In this document: in pieces, positions 33,462 to 43,178 of the stretch | Numbering within the stretch: position 1 is the stretch's first letter | Layout of the letters: every line of letters begins with the position of its first letter | Assembly (NCBI RefSeq): GCF_000317555.1 | Contig: NC_019745.1 | Location: forward strand, 4,712,001 to 4,776,000 | Reading direction: 5' to 3' | Origin: Gloeocapsa sp. PCC 7428 | GTDB taxonomy: Bacteria; Cyanobacteriota; Cyanobacteriia; Cyanobacteriales; Chroococcidiopsidaceae | DNA: 64,000 bases | The notes under the pieces: model-generated | Database searches by the model: none | Told to the model about the DNA's origin: nothing | What the model saw: only the letters and a program-made list of their open reading frames with translations | Program-made: the position numbers and the translations under genes

Positions 33462-35867
33462 TTATCGCTGCTTATGCTCGTCTAAAATTTGTGCGGCTCT
33501 GGGTTTATACAATAAGTGGAATAAGGCATCGAGATAGCTTTGCAGCGCTTCTCGACTGCTGCGCGAAATATAATCCCAAAAACCATAGATTCTAGCAAAC
33601 AACAGTAATTGTTTCACATGAGTTTGCCAATTGCAGTGGCGATCGATGCGCTGAATCGCGCGATCGGAAATCGTTTGCCACAATTGGGGATCTGCATCGC
33701 ATTGGTTGAGAAAATTTAAAATTTTCCAGGTGGTGTCATCAAAGTTGGTGGGGTTGATGTAAAAACCGTTGTCGCCATCTTGAATAATTTCGGCAATACC
33801 GCCAAATTCAGTAGCAAAGACAGGTAAGCCCGATCGCATCGCTTCGAGAACACTGCGCCCGAATGCCTCAAAGCGCGCAAAGTTGATAAAGATGCCACGT
33901 TTGTCTGCGATCGCGCGATAAACTTCGCTCATCTGGTCGCTATGAAGTTGCATCCCAATCCAGCGGATTTGTCCTGCGAGTTGATATTGCGCAATCAGCG
34001 CATGAAGTTTTTCGATTTCTCGTGCTTCTTCAGAAGTACTTGCTTCGGTAACGTGCTGTTTATTCGTAATCAAAATTAAATTGCAGCGATCGCGCAGTGT
34101 TGGCGACTGCCCAAACCAAGCAATTAATCCCGTTTGGTTATTCGTTTGACTAATCGAACCGACGGCTAGAATCGGGCATTTTTCCGCGTCGTCTAAGGTT
34201 CCAAAAATTGCAGCGTCTTGGCGATGAAACAGCAGATCGCGCACGCGATCGCGTTGGTGTCGCGCTTCAGTTTGGAAGTAAGGATAATAGCGCAATTCAT
34301 TGATACCAGGCGGAACAACATTAAACCGAGGACTAAATAAATTGATACCATCTACCACGTGGTAAAGCTGCGGCATTGTAAAGCATTTGTAAGATTCATA
34401 CTGACCGATCGCATCTGGAGTGCCAACAATTTCTTGATACGACGAAGCAATAACGAAATCTGCCGCATTCATACTGATCAGATCAGCCGTAAATTGCGCT
34501 GAGAAATGGTAGTGTGGCTCAAATTCCTGCCAGTAGAGATCGCTAAACAAATATCTCGATTTTTCTAACGAATGCGCAATGTTACACTGAATTGCGTTGA
34601 ATTGGCGCGCGAGGAGAAATGATACCAAGTTGCCATCGCTATAATGACCGATGACTAAATGGGGATGTCCGCCAAAATGTCTGACAAGTTGCGGTGCGGC
34701 ATCGAGGGCGAAAGATTCGAGATAAGGCCAAATTTCAAACTTCGAGATCCAGTTTTGCGTCACATTCGGGTTAAATTCGCGAAACGGGACGCGCAAAATC
34801 CAACCGTTTTCTGTACCTTCGAGTTTTTCAATGCGTTGATTGCAATAAGTTCCTTCGCAGTTGGGAATGAGCCGCGTCAAAATTGTAACCTGCGGTTGAA
34901 TACCCAGCCATGCAAGTCCTGCTTGTTGGACATCTGCTTGCAGTTGTTGTTCTAGGTGTCGTGCTTGTTCTAGAACATAAATAACTTGCCCCATCGTTTC
35001 GGCGCGTCCTAGAACTTCTTCTTGCCCTACCCAACCGTGAATGGATACCAACACAACGCGCAAAAAGGCAGGAATCCGCGATACAAAGGCTTCGAGTAAA
35101 GCCGGCGATGGAGTTGTGAGCAGGCGATCGAGCAATTCAAGCGTTTCGTAAACTCGTCCGGCGGTATTGCCCCACCCTGGTTCAAAGCCTAATTCCTGCA
35201 AAGCAGGGTGTAGCGTAGTATAAGGCGTATCTGATGGATATTGACTCACTTTTTTCAAAGCTTGCGCCACTGACTCATGCAGTTGCGTCCTTGATGCGAT
35301 GCGATCGCCGATCAACAACGGAATACCATCAAATTCTTGGCGCTGTAAAACTCGAAACAGTGCTTGTACCCAATAGTCAGGATTTGCCGATAGTTGATCG
35401 CATAAATAATGATTGAGAAATGTTAATCCCTGACCAATGTTTCGCGGGTCATCAATGCTGGGCGTGTCGCGATGAAATGGTTGAAAGTTAATTTTCAGAA
35501 TTTGCGAATGTTCGCTGTGGACAAAGCGATCGCGGACATCAAGCAACGCGCGTACCGAAACAGGTTTAAACTGTGATAAATCAGCACTCAACCACCAACT
35601 TTCTTGACTAGCAATGCGCGTGCGTAGCATCAACCAAATAGCGCCGTCTTCTAAGAGAATCTCATGAATCGCATGGATCAGTTCGCCAATGGCTGATGAG
35701 CGAAAGAAATAAACGGGTTTTTCTTGTTCCTGGCAATAGTTGGCAAAGGCATGGAGAATTTCATTTCTCAGCAGATATACCCGATCAATCGCAGATAATT
35801 GCTCAATAAACTGCTGAAAATCCTTTTTCTCTTCACTCTCTAAAACTGCCCGAATTAACGTTTCCAT
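33462..35867 (-). CDS. susA: Sucrose synthase
   Basis: Start placed at ATG 35867, with AGGAG six bases upstream (within CCAGGAGTCGATT); the frame runs on to 35927. The 801-residue GT-B glucosyltransferase reversibly converts sucrose plus NDP to fructose plus NDP-glucose. The N-terminal regulatory part (about 1-250) precedes the synthase core containing IHGWVGQEEVLGRAETMGQV, and the GT4 E-x7-E motif is E667/E675 in FEAFGRSVLEA. Length matches plant and cyanobacterial SUS. It is followed on the same strand by the GH65/PGM fusion, so the pair likely works in sucrose and disaccharide breakdown. Confidence 0.95.
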   Translation of the reverse strand: METLIRAVLESEEKKDFQQFIEQLSAIDRVYLLRNEILHAFANYCQEQEKPVYFFRSSAIGELIHAIHEILLEDGAIWLMLRTRIASQESWWLSADLSQFKPVSVRALLDVRDRFVHSEHSQILKINFQPFHRDTPSIDDPRNIGQGLTFLNHYLCDQLSANPDYWVQALFRVLQRQEFDGIPLLIGDRIASRTQLHESVAQALKKVSQYPSDTPYTTLHPALQELGFEPGWGNTAGRVYETLELLDRLLTTPSPALLEAFVSRIPAFLRVVLVSIHGWVGQEEVLGRAETMGQVIYVLEQARHLEQQLQADVQQAGLAWLGIQPQVTILTRLIPNCEGTYCNQRIEKLEGTENGWILRVPFREFNPNVTQNWISKFEIWPYLESFALDAAPQLVRHFGGHPHLVIGHYSDGNLVSFLLARQFNAIQCNIAHSLEKSRYLFSDLYWQEFEPHYHFSAQFTADLISMNAADFVIASSYQEIVGTPDAIGQYESYKCFTMPQLYHVVDGINLFSPRFNVVPPGINELRYYPYFQTEARHQRDRVRDLLFHRQDAAIFGTLDDAEKCPILAVGSISQTNNQTGLIAWFGQSPTLRDRCNLILITNKQHVTEASTSEEAREIEKLHALIAQYQLAGQIRWIGMQLHSDQMSEVYRAIADKRGIFINFARFEAFGRSVLEAMRSGLPVFATEFGGIAEIIQDGDNGFYINPTNFDDTTWKILNFLNQCDADPQLWQTISDRAIQRIDRHCNWQTHVKQLLLFARIYGFWDYISRSSREALQSYLDALFHLLYKPRAAQILDEHKQR

Positions 35868-36332
35868 AATCGACTCCTGGCAATTGCCCATCGCTAGCGC
35901 AGAGTCAGGACATAAACTTATCTGCACAAAGCAGTTTGACTATGACATCAATTCTCAATTGAGAAGCATTATCTTCATCAACGCTGAGCGTCAACTTGGA
36001 TTGTGCCTCCTTTATTTGAAAGCTAGTGTCATACCTCCCTTGATCAAATAGCGACGTGACTAGAAGTGACCTAATTATGCCTCCTTGAAAGCAGGCTCTG
36101 CCACAAACTAAGGGTGTAGATTCTTCTGGTATTCTTAGTTTTTTCTATGAAGCTTGGCAGATAACTTCGCAACGACTATGGCAATTAAACTGTTTGCTTT
36201 TAACCCTGCTACGGGCAACGTATTGCCTTGCCCCCAGACTCTTGCTATCAATAATTTCCGAGATTTTGCCATAGCACATCGAGCATAACTGCGATACGAT
36301 CGCATATCTGGGGCATTCCGGTGACTAGGGTA
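35868..36332. other. Divergent gap with palindrome
   Basis: This 465-bp gap separates sucrose synthase (minus) from the c-di-GMP protein (plus). It contains a degenerate copy of the 21-bp GGGCAAGGCA palindrome at 36213-36233 (GGGCAACGTA on one arm). I could not pick a confident promoter for either gene. Confidence 0.5.
36213..36233. repeat. Imperfect copy of the 21-bp palindrome
   Basis: Arms GGGCAACGTA and TGCCTTGCCC. One arm has diverged from the perfect copies at 3461 and 45614. This copy is non-coding. Confidence 0.75.
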
Positions 36333-39161
36333 ATGACAACAACACTCACGCTGATAGCGACTTATGATGTTCGCTTAGTGACGCTTTCGGTAGTTATTGC
36401 GCTATTTGGTTCTTACATTGCTTTAGACCTCGCAGGACAAATTGCCTCGGCGCAAGGATCGGCAAAAAAATTATGGCTTATTGGCGGTACAGTTTGCTTA
36501 GGTATGAGCATCTGGGCAATGCACTTTATTGCGATGCTTGCTTACCAGTTGCCGATTCCGGCAGTATATGACTTGACGATTGTCTTTGTCTCGATGGCGA
36601 TTGCAATTACGGGTGCGGGTGCTGGATTATTTATTGTTACCAATAAGCAACCTCTGCAACGGTTCTCTTTATTAGCAGGCGCATTGTTTGTGGGGTTAGG
36701 AATTGTTGGTTTGCACTTGACTGCGATGGCGTCGATGCGCGTTGCTGCTGTTCCGGTGTATAGTCCACAACTGATGATGCTTGCTGCTACTACGGCTGTC
36801 GCGTGTTCGGGTAGTGCTTTATGGTTGGAATTTCACCCTTGGACGATACAGGCGATCGCTTCTAGTATCCGTAAAATCGGCAGTACATTTCTCCTCGCAA
36901 CGGCAATTGTAGGAATGCACTACATTGCTATGATTGCTGTTAACTTCCAGCCCGACGCGCAAATAACAGCACAAACTTCACCAGAAGTCAATAATGGTCG
37001 GTTAGCACTCTTAATTGGAGTTGCAACTTTGATCATTTTGATTCTGACGCTGTTGGCTTCGTTCTTTGGGCAGCAATCAATTGCTAACATAGCTAAACTT
37101 GAAGCTCAACGTCAAAGTGAAGCTCGATTCCGCGCGCTTGTACAAAACGCTTCGGATATTATTGTCATTATTGCAGCAGATTGCACCATAAGTTATCTTA
37201 GTCCATCTGCTAGTCGCATTTTGGGCTTAGAACCAGAACAAGAACTTGGCAAAAATGCTTTGGAACTTGTACACCAAGAGGATGTTTCTAAAGCACAGCA
37301 ATTACACGCAGAATTACAAAACACTACTGGTGTCAAGATCACAACAGAATTACGCCTCAAACATATCAACGGCGATTGGCGCGATTTTGAAGTGATTATT
37401 AATAACTTACTCGCCGAAGCGGATATCGGGGGGATTGTCGCTACGTGTCGGGATATTAGCGATCGCAAAGCACAACAGCAACAGCTATATATGTTAGAAC
37501 GCGCTGTCGATCAGTCAATTGATGGCATTGCTGTAAGCGATTTAGAAGGCAAAATACTCTTTATTAATCCGGCTTGGGCACAAATGCACCGCTGTAGCCA
37601 AACTGAAGTCGTTGGGCAGCACCTTAGCATCTTTCACACCGAAGAACAGATGCAGCAAGAAGTTTTCCCTTTTCTGGAAAAATTGCAACGACTAGGGGCT
37701 GACTCTGGAGAAATTGGACACAAACGTTTTGATGGTACTCTCTTTCCTGCTCAAAAAGCAGTTGCGGTACTCAAAGATGGTACGGGTAAAGCCATCGGTT
37801 ATACTGCGATCGCCCGCGATATTACCGAACGCAAGCGCGCCGAAGCTCAACTGCGCGAATATGCATTCCACGACCCCTTGACAAAACTGCCAAATCGTGC
37901 ATTATTTATGGAGCGTTTGGAGTACGCACTGCATAAAATCAGACGCGATCGAGACTATTTATTTGCCGTTTTGTTTCTTGATTTAGACCGCTTCAAAGTG
38001 ATTAATGATAGTTTAGGGCATAGTTGCGGCGATCAATTACTTGTTGCGATCGCCCACAGAACCAAAAATTGTCTGCGCCCTACCGATACCGCCGCGCGCC
38101 TTGGTGGTGATGAATTTACAATTCTTTTAGAAGATATAAAACATATCACTGATGCGATTCGCGTTGCCGATCGCATTCAAAACGAACTCAAGTTACCCTT
38201 TACGCTAGGCGAGTACGAAGTCTTCACAACCGCAAGCATCGGCATTGCTTTGAGTCATTCCGGTTACGATCGCGCTTCCGATTTATTACGCGACGCTGAC
38301 ATTGCAATGTATCGCGCGAAAACGCACGGTAAAGCGCGCTACGAGATTTTTAACACTGAGATGCACGTGCAAGCAATGGCACGCTTGCAATTAGAGAATG
38401 ATTTGCGCCGCGCCGTAGAACGTCAAGAGTTTCAACTTTACTATCAACCGATTGTATCGCTCAACAGCGGTAAGATAGCTAGCTTTGAAGCTTTACTCCG
38501 CTGGCGACATCCTCAGCGAGGCTTACTACTACCCAATGAGTTTTTGTCAGTCGTAGAAGAAACAGGGCTAAGCGTAGCCTTAAACTTGTGGGTGTTGTGG
38601 AAAGCTTGCCAACAAATGCAACAATGGCAGCAGCAGTTTACTACCAATGCACCGTTAGCGATTTGCGTAAATTTTTGCAGTCAACTCTTTGCACAAACAA
38701 ATTTAGTCGAACAAGTGAAAACGGTGCTTGAGGAAACAAACTTAAATCCTCAAAGCTTGAAAATCGAGATTACCGAAAGTGTCATTTTAGAAAATGCTGC
38801 ATCGGCAACAACACTGCTTTTAGAACTCAAAGCTTTAGGTATTCAACTTGCGATCGATGATTTTGGCATAGGATACTCATCATTGGGTCGATTATACAGT
38901 TTTCCGATCAATGTTTTAAAAATCGACCGTTCATTTATTGCGCAAGCTGATACGAACTCAGATAGCTTAGATATTTTTGCGACGATCGTTACATTAGCGC
39001 ACAGTTTAGGCGTTGATGTCACCGCAGAAGGAATAGAAACCGCACAACAACTTGCGAGAATTAGAGAACTCCACTGCGAATACGGACAAGGTAATTATTT
39101 CTCATTACCAGTTGATAGCAAAGCCGCCGCCGCACTTATCAAACAGCAACCACAGTGGTAG
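36333..39161 (+). CDS. MHYT-PAS-PAS-GGDEF-EAL c-di-GMP signalling protein
   Basis: A 942-residue sensor from ATG 36333 (GTG 36321 would add four residues). An N-terminal MHYT membrane domain of about seven segments (10-245) carries its three repeats: AMHFIAM, LHLTAM and GMHYIAM, thought to bind a metal and a small gas. Two PAS domains (about 265-380 and 388-500) follow, then GGDEF with an intact LGGDEFTILL and EAL with intact EALLRW, ITESVIL and DDFGIGYSSLGRL. Both cyclase and phosphodiesterase activities look possible. The gene stands alone and divergent from sucrose synthase. No target pathway is evident nearby. Confidence 0.94.
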   Translation: MTTTLTLIATYDVRLVTLSVVIALFGSYIALDLAGQIASAQGSAKKLWLIGGTVCLGMSIWAMHFIAMLAYQLPIPAVYDLTIVFVSMAIAITGAGAGLFIVTNKQPLQRFSLLAGALFVGLGIVGLHLTAMASMRVAAVPVYSPQLMMLAATTAVACSGSALWLEFHPWTIQAIASSIRKIGSTFLLATAIVGMHYIAMIAVNFQPDAQITAQTSPEVNNGRLALLIGVATLIILILTLLASFFGQQSIANIAKLEAQRQSEARFRALVQNASDIIVIIAADCTISYLSPSASRILGLEPEQELGKNALELVHQEDVSKAQQLHAELQNTTGVKITTELRLKHINGDWRDFEVIINNLLAEADIGGIVATCRDISDRKAQQQQLYMLERAVDQSIDGIAVSDLEGKILFINPAWAQMHRCSQTEVVGQHLSIFHTEEQMQQEVFPFLEKLQRLGADSGEIGHKRFDGTLFPAQKAVAVLKDGTGKAIGYTAIARDITERKRAEAQLREYAFHDPLTKLPNRALFMERLEYALHKIRRDRDYLFAVLFLDLDRFKVINDSLGHSCGDQLLVAIAHRTKNCLRPTDTAARLGGDEFTILLEDIKHITDAIRVADRIQNELKLPFTLGEYEVFTTASIGIALSHSGYDRASDLLRDADIAMYRAKTHGKARYEIFNTEMHVQAMARLQLENDLRRAVERQEFQLYYQPIVSLNSGKIASFEALLRWRHPQRGLLLPNEFLSVVEETGLSVALNLWVLWKACQQMQQWQQQFTTNAPLAICVNFCSQLFAQTNLVEQVKTVLEETNLNPQSLKIEITESVILENAASATTLLLELKALGIQLAIDDFGIGYSSLGRLYSFPINVLKIDRSFIAQADTNSDSLDIFATIVTLAHSLGVDVTAEGIETAQQLARIRELHCEYGQGNYFSLPVDSKAAAALIKQQPQW

Positions 39162-39168
39162 CAGCTTA

Positions 39169-39789
39169 TTAAAGTTTTGAAAACTGGCTAGCTGCAACAA
39201 TTTGTTCTACAGTCAGGTTTATTTCTGGGAAAGTTGGCGAACTAATTTTATCCGCACCTTTAAAAGCTTGTGTTTGATACTTATTATTGATTAACTGGTG
39301 AATAAAAACAGTAGGTACTTTCGGCGAACCTAAGATTGTGCGAGAAGCGATCGCTAAATAATCAACAATCCAATATTCAAAAATTCCTAACCGCTGATAC
39401 TCATCAAACTTATCAACGTAATCATCTTCCCAATTTGTAGAAATAACTTCTACCGCAAGTTGAATCGGTTCCGTCACCGCACCGTAAGTCGATACATTAC
39501 TGTTCCATAATGTACTAGAAACAACCCCAACATCAGGGTTTCTTCCTTGTTCCTTCCCAGATGCTGTAACAGTTCGGATAATAATATCTTTATCAACAAT
39601 GTAATCGAGTCCTAACCGCCTGATTTCATCATTGAAAGCAAACATGAGAAACCTAGCAACATTTTTGTGCGCCCTCGTCGGTTCCACCTGAACAATTTCT
39701 CCATCCACCAGTTCAAAGATACCTCTACCATCTGGGTACTGTTCAAGAAATTCGATGAAACTCAATTTTTTTACTGTGGTGATATTCAT
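39169..39789 (-). CDS. Uma2-family putative endonuclease (DUF820)
   Basis: A 206-residue PD-(D/E)xK-fold protein of the Uma2 family, greatly expanded in cyanobacteria. Recognisable blocks are FELVDGEIVQVEPT near residue 24, NPDVGVV, LAVEVISTNWEDDYVDK with the catalytic-type Glu and later Lys (about 110-130), and the closing EYWIVDY. The family is predicted to cleave nucleic acid but its biological role is poorly known. It ends 8 bp from the end of the convergent c-di-GMP gene. A second member is at 62504-63214. Confidence 0.85.
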   Translation of the reverse strand: MNITTVKKLSFIEFLEQYPDGRGIFELVDGEIVQVEPTRAHKNVARFLMFAFNDEIRRLGLDYIVDKDIIIRTVTASGKEQGRNPDVGVVSSTLWNSNVSTYGAVTEPIQLAVEVISTNWEDDYVDKFDEYQRLGIFEYWIVDYLAIASRTILGSPKVPTVFIHQLINNKYQTQAFKGADKISSPTFPEINLTVEQIVAASQFSKL

Positions 39790-39839
39790 ACGATTTGAGA
39801 ATTGAGATTTTGATCGCGTATCAGGTAGAGATTTGGTAT

Positions 39840-40334
39840 TTAGTCACTACTAACTTTGCTACTCCAAAAATCCTGTAGCATCGAATCATCAACAACGTAG
39901 GCTGAATCACCATCGCGGATCGCACGTTTGCCCAACCGAGGAAAAACACCGATATCACAATCTTTTTTTTCACCACCCATGAGATAAACAAGATCTTCAC
40001 GAAAAGGATTGCGGAGATGGTGTGGTTGTTGCGGTAACCCAAAGCCCATAAAGTCACCTGCTGCGACTTCGTATTCACTGTCGCCAATTTCTGCAATACC
40101 TTTACCCGCGAGGATATAAATCCATTCTTCCTCGTGACGATGCAAATGATATATAAACGATTCCTTACCTGGTGGTACGCGGGCGATCGTCACTGCGATA
40201 CGCTCAAGTCCAACTATACGACTGAGTGTCCGCATATAGAGTTCTGAATTTGGGTTGAGTGGGTGGTGAAATTCAATCTCATCCATCGAGTGAATCTCTG
40301 ATGCTTTGAGTAGAGAAGGTGGTTGCTGCTCCAT
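39840..40334 (-). CDS. Cupin-domain protein
   Basis: I favour ATG 40334 (164 residues), with GAAGAG five bases upstream; a TTG at 40361 is also in frame. A single conserved barrel contains cupin motif 1, HLHRHEEEWIYILAGKGIAEIG, with metal-type His and Glu residues, and a weaker motif 2 around FMGFGLPQQPHHLRN. It may bind a metal and a small organic ligand; function is unknown. It is divergent from the protein kinase. Confidence 0.8.
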   Translation of the reverse strand: MEQQPPSLLKASEIHSMDEIEFHHPLNPNSELYMRTLSRIVGLERIAVTIARVPPGKESFIYHLHRHEEEWIYILAGKGIAEIGDSEYEVAAGDFMGFGLPQQPHHLRNPFREDLVYLMGGEKKDCDIGVFPRLGKRAIRDGDSAYVVDDSMLQDFWSSKVSSD

Positions 40335-40450
40335 AATGACTCTTCTCGTAATTTGATTCAATGATTTAAGCTACTCACAATCTTGGCACAAATAAGCTGA
40401 GCGTAACTGTGACTACATTAGAGAAGGGGGTTTTGAGGAATCGCGATTTC

Positions 40451-41605
40451 ATGCTGCATTGCGGACAAATTTTACAAGGGCGCTATCAACTGCAAGAAAA
40501 ACTCAAAGATTCGCTACTCAAGCAAACTTGGCTAGCAGTCGATCTGGCGACACAACCAACAACGTTTGTAGTGATTAAACTACTAACTTTCACCGATGCT
40601 ACACGGTGGGAAGAGTTAAAACTATTTGAACGCCAAGCCCAGGTACTCAAGCAGTTAAATTATCCACAAATTCCACGCTATCAAGATGAATTTTGGCTAG
40701 AAGCGCAAGAGTCTGCTTATGTTCTTGTTCAAGAATACATTCCTGGTAGATCGCTTGAACAGTTACAACAACGTTGGAGTGAAGCACAAATTCACCAAAT
40801 TGCGAAACAGGTATTAGATATCCTTGCATACCTCCACGAGTTACATCCGCCAGTTATCCATCGTGACATCAAGCCGAGTAATTTAATTTGGGGTGATGAC
40901 GATAAAGTTTATTTAGTTGATTTTGGTGGAGTTCAAGATCAAACTGTATCGCCAGGTGCAACATTTACAGTAGTCGGAACTTATGGTTATACACCATTAG
41001 AACAATTTGGCGGTAAAGCCGTTGCCGCATCGGATTTGTATGCTTTGGGTGCAACTTTAATTCATTTGCTCACTGGCATCCTACCCGCAGACTTGCCGCA
41101 ACACAACTTACAATTGCAATTTGCAGAATTAGTCAATTGTAGTCCTAGTCTACTAAGTTGGTTGCAGAAAATGACCGAACCCGCACTAGAAAAGCGATTT
41201 GGTTGTGCACGTCAAGCGCTAGCTGCTTTAGAATCTGGAATTGTGCTTGATGCAACTTTGGTAAATAACTCTGGTAAGGGTGGTTTATTTAATGCATCGA
41301 TCGCCGTACCCGCAGAAATTCAAGGTTGGAACTGGGGCGCTTTTTTACTTGCACCATTTTGGTTAGTCGCGAATCGCGTGTGGATTGGGGTATTATCCTG
41401 GGTTCCCATCTTGGGATTTTGGATGGCGATCGCGCTTGGTGTTAAAGGTAACGAATGGGCGTGGAAAAGTCGCCGCTGGGAAAGTATTGAACACTTCCAA
41501 AAGTCTCAAAAACGTTGGGCGATCGCTGGAATTACTGCGGGAATTGCCATTAATCTTGTCGTTTGGCACTTGGGAATATTGTTTTTACTTTCAACTCTTT
41601 TCTAA
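40451..41605 (+). CDS. Serine/threonine protein kinase with C-terminal membrane segments
   Basis: Start placed at ATG 40451 (384 residues; MLHCGQILQGRYQL is the usual start of cyanobacterial kinases); a GTG at 40409 is also open. Catalytic residues are present: K43 (VVIKLL), D139 in HRDIKPSN and D157 in DFGG, and the activation segment has GTYGYTPLEQ. The glycine-rich loop is absent: the aligned segment reads LKDSLLKQTWLA. After residue 290 there are two or three hydrophobic segments (WGAFLLAPFWLVANRVWIG; ILGFWMAIALGV; and a C-terminal stretch), so the kinase domain is membrane-tethered. Confidence 0.88.
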   Translation: MLHCGQILQGRYQLQEKLKDSLLKQTWLAVDLATQPTTFVVIKLLTFTDATRWEELKLFERQAQVLKQLNYPQIPRYQDEFWLEAQESAYVLVQEYIPGRSLEQLQQRWSEAQIHQIAKQVLDILAYLHELHPPVIHRDIKPSNLIWGDDDKVYLVDFGGVQDQTVSPGATFTVVGTYGYTPLEQFGGKAVAASDLYALGATLIHLLTGILPADLPQHNLQLQFAELVNCSPSLLSWLQKMTEPALEKRFGCARQALAALESGIVLDATLVNNSGKGGLFNASIAVPAEIQGWNWGAFLLAPFWLVANRVWIGVLSWVPILGFWMAIALGVKGNEWAWKSRRWESIEHFQKSQKRWAIAGITAGIAINLVVWHLGILFLLSTLF

Positions 41606-41653
41606 AAGGGGTAATTGGTAATTGGTGTTGGTTTGATGATGGACGAGCCGAGT

Positions 41654-42361
41654 TTAAATTTTTAGTTCGGCTAATCCCAAATACTCAATACCTGCGGGGG
41701 TAATGTTGAAGCGACATGGTAGTATTTTTAAACCTAATGCGATCGCTGCACGCAATAATTGACCATAAATTGGATCGGCACTATCTCCAGGGGCAAATGC
41801 GGTACAATCACCGCGATTGATAAAGTACAACATCACTGCATCGCTTGCTGGTATTAATGCGGTAAGTTCGCGTAAATGTTTTTGTCCGCGTGTTGTTTCT
41901 GTATCAGGAAATAACCCGGTACGCCCGTGAACCCAAGTTGTGCTTTTGACTTCGATGTATGTTGTGCGATCGCCCGTCAACACAAAATCTACGCGACTTT
42001 TCTTGTCTGCACCGTAGGGAACTTCAAAGCGAATATTGTCGTAACTCCCCAAAGGAAACAAGTTTTCTTCTAACGCTAGCTTAACAATCCGATTCGGTAA
42101 ACTTGTATTCACACCTACCCAAGTCGGTTCATTGTCATTGACTAGAATCATTTCCCAAGTGTACTTAAGCGATCGCTTCGGATTGTCACTATAAGACACC
42201 TGTACAGCACTACCAGGTTGACAAATTCCTGTCATTGGTCCTGTATTCGGACAATGTGCTGTCACAACTTCCCCAGACGCCAACTGCACATCTGCAAAAA
42301 ACCGCTTATAGCGTTTGAGAAGAACACCAGGATACAACGTTGGGTAGTGGTAAAGAATCAT
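41654..42361 (-). CDS. sfsA: SfsA family DNA-binding/nuclease-like protein
   Basis: A 235-residue SfsA (sugar fermentation stimulation) protein. Diagnostic blocks are RYKRFFADV, THE segment AHCPNTGPMTG, TYIEVKSTTWVHGRTGLFPDTETTRGQKHLREL and MLYFINRGDCTAFAP. The EVKS and D residues form a PD-(D/E)xK-like site. First named for an effect on maltose metabolism in E. coli; the molecular role is still unclear. A TTG one codon earlier is an alternative start. Stands alone. Confidence 0.95.
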   Translation of the reverse strand: MILYHYPTLYPGVLLKRYKRFFADVQLASGEVVTAHCPNTGPMTGICQPGSAVQVSYSDNPKRSLKYTWEMILVNDNEPTWVGVNTSLPNRIVKLALEENLFPLGSYDNIRFEVPYGADKKSRVDFVLTGDRTTYIEVKSTTWVHGRTGLFPDTETTRGQKHLRELTALIPASDAVMLYFINRGDCTAFAPGDSADPIYGQLLRAAIALGLKILPCRFNITPAGIEYLGLAELKI

Positions 42362-42447
42362 CAATCAAGCAAAAGCAATGCTACTACTGTAACAGCCTTA
42401 GTATCCTTAGTATCCTAGGTGGTTCAATCAATCAATTTCCTGTATTC

Positions 42448-42906
42448 CTACGCGATCGCCCGATTTGCTTGTGCATCCATTGCCAAAACTGCCATTGCCG
42501 CATCAATATTATACGGACATGGTGGTCTGTGTGGTTTATAGTCTTTTTCGCTCGTTGCGCGATGGCGTAATACCGCATTGACTAATACGCATGGTTCTGG
42601 AGATAAATTAATTGCTCCATGCAACACTCCTGGGGGAATTTTTACTACTGTAGGTTTGCGATCGCTCAAGGGTATGTATTGATAACGGCGATTCACCAAC
42701 ACCACTAACACAAAACTTCCTTTGACTACCAATAGTTGGTCAGTTTGTGTTTTATGAACAAAAAGATCGTCAATTGTGTTTGGTGGAATCTGTACCAGCA
42801 TTGTCTCGTGACTTGATTGAGGGGTATAAAACTCAGTCATACCCCCCTTTATTGCTGATAGCGGACGAATCTCTACACCCCTGACCGAACTCATACCAGC
42901 ACCCAT
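42448..42906 (-). CDS. RmlC-like cupin protein
   Basis: A 152-residue single-domain protein from ATG 42906 (an upstream TTG 42915 and a downstream ATG 42894 are alternatives). The barrel resembles dTDP-4-dehydrorhamnose 3,5-epimerase-type cupins (DDLFVHKTQTDQLLVVKGSF; TVVKIPPGVLHGAINLSPEP). The conserved His in PPGVLHG is present, but the full epimerase His/Asp pair cannot be confirmed. No sugar-nucleotide genes lie nearby, so the role is open. Confidence 0.75.
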   Translation of the reverse strand: MGAGMSSVRGVEIRPLSAIKGGMTEFYTPQSSHETMLVQIPPNTIDDLFVHKTQTDQLLVVKGSFVLVVLVNRRYQYIPLSDRKPTVVKIPPGVLHGAINLSPEPCVLVNAVLRHRATSEKDYKPHRPPCPYNIDAAMAVLAMDAQANRAIA

Positions 42907-43120
42907 AGATTTCAAGACTTGCTCTCTAGTCTATGCCACCTTTTTATAAACAGTTGTTACAGATGAACAAAAATGCCCAAAATATGGTATGGAATGAGGG
43001 GCAGAGATCAGCGCATAAATCTTGATAGCTGCTTTGTTGCCACAAAATTTCGGTTTTCTTGATATATCCCTCCTCTATAAACCACAGGTGTCTTGCGATT
43101 GAGGTTTCGTTTATTTAGCT

Positions 43121-43134
43121 GCGAATTTATTCGC
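43121..43134. repeat. GCGAATTTATTCGC palindrome
   Basis: A 14-bp palindrome with a flanking TTTAGCT. The inverse copy, GCGAATAAATTCGC followed by AGCTAAA, lies at 59298-59311 at the head of a hairpin block. Non-coding, between a cupin gene and pgi. Confidence 0.6.
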
Positions 43135-43178
43135 TAAGCTTTGTTATTGGGTTTCAGTTTTTCTATTACCCTAAATTA

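Noticed and set aside
40409-40450. GTG start for the protein kinase at 40409
   Set aside because: The usual cyanobacterial kinase start MLxCGQIL(Q/R)GRYQL is at 40451, so the longer version is less likely.
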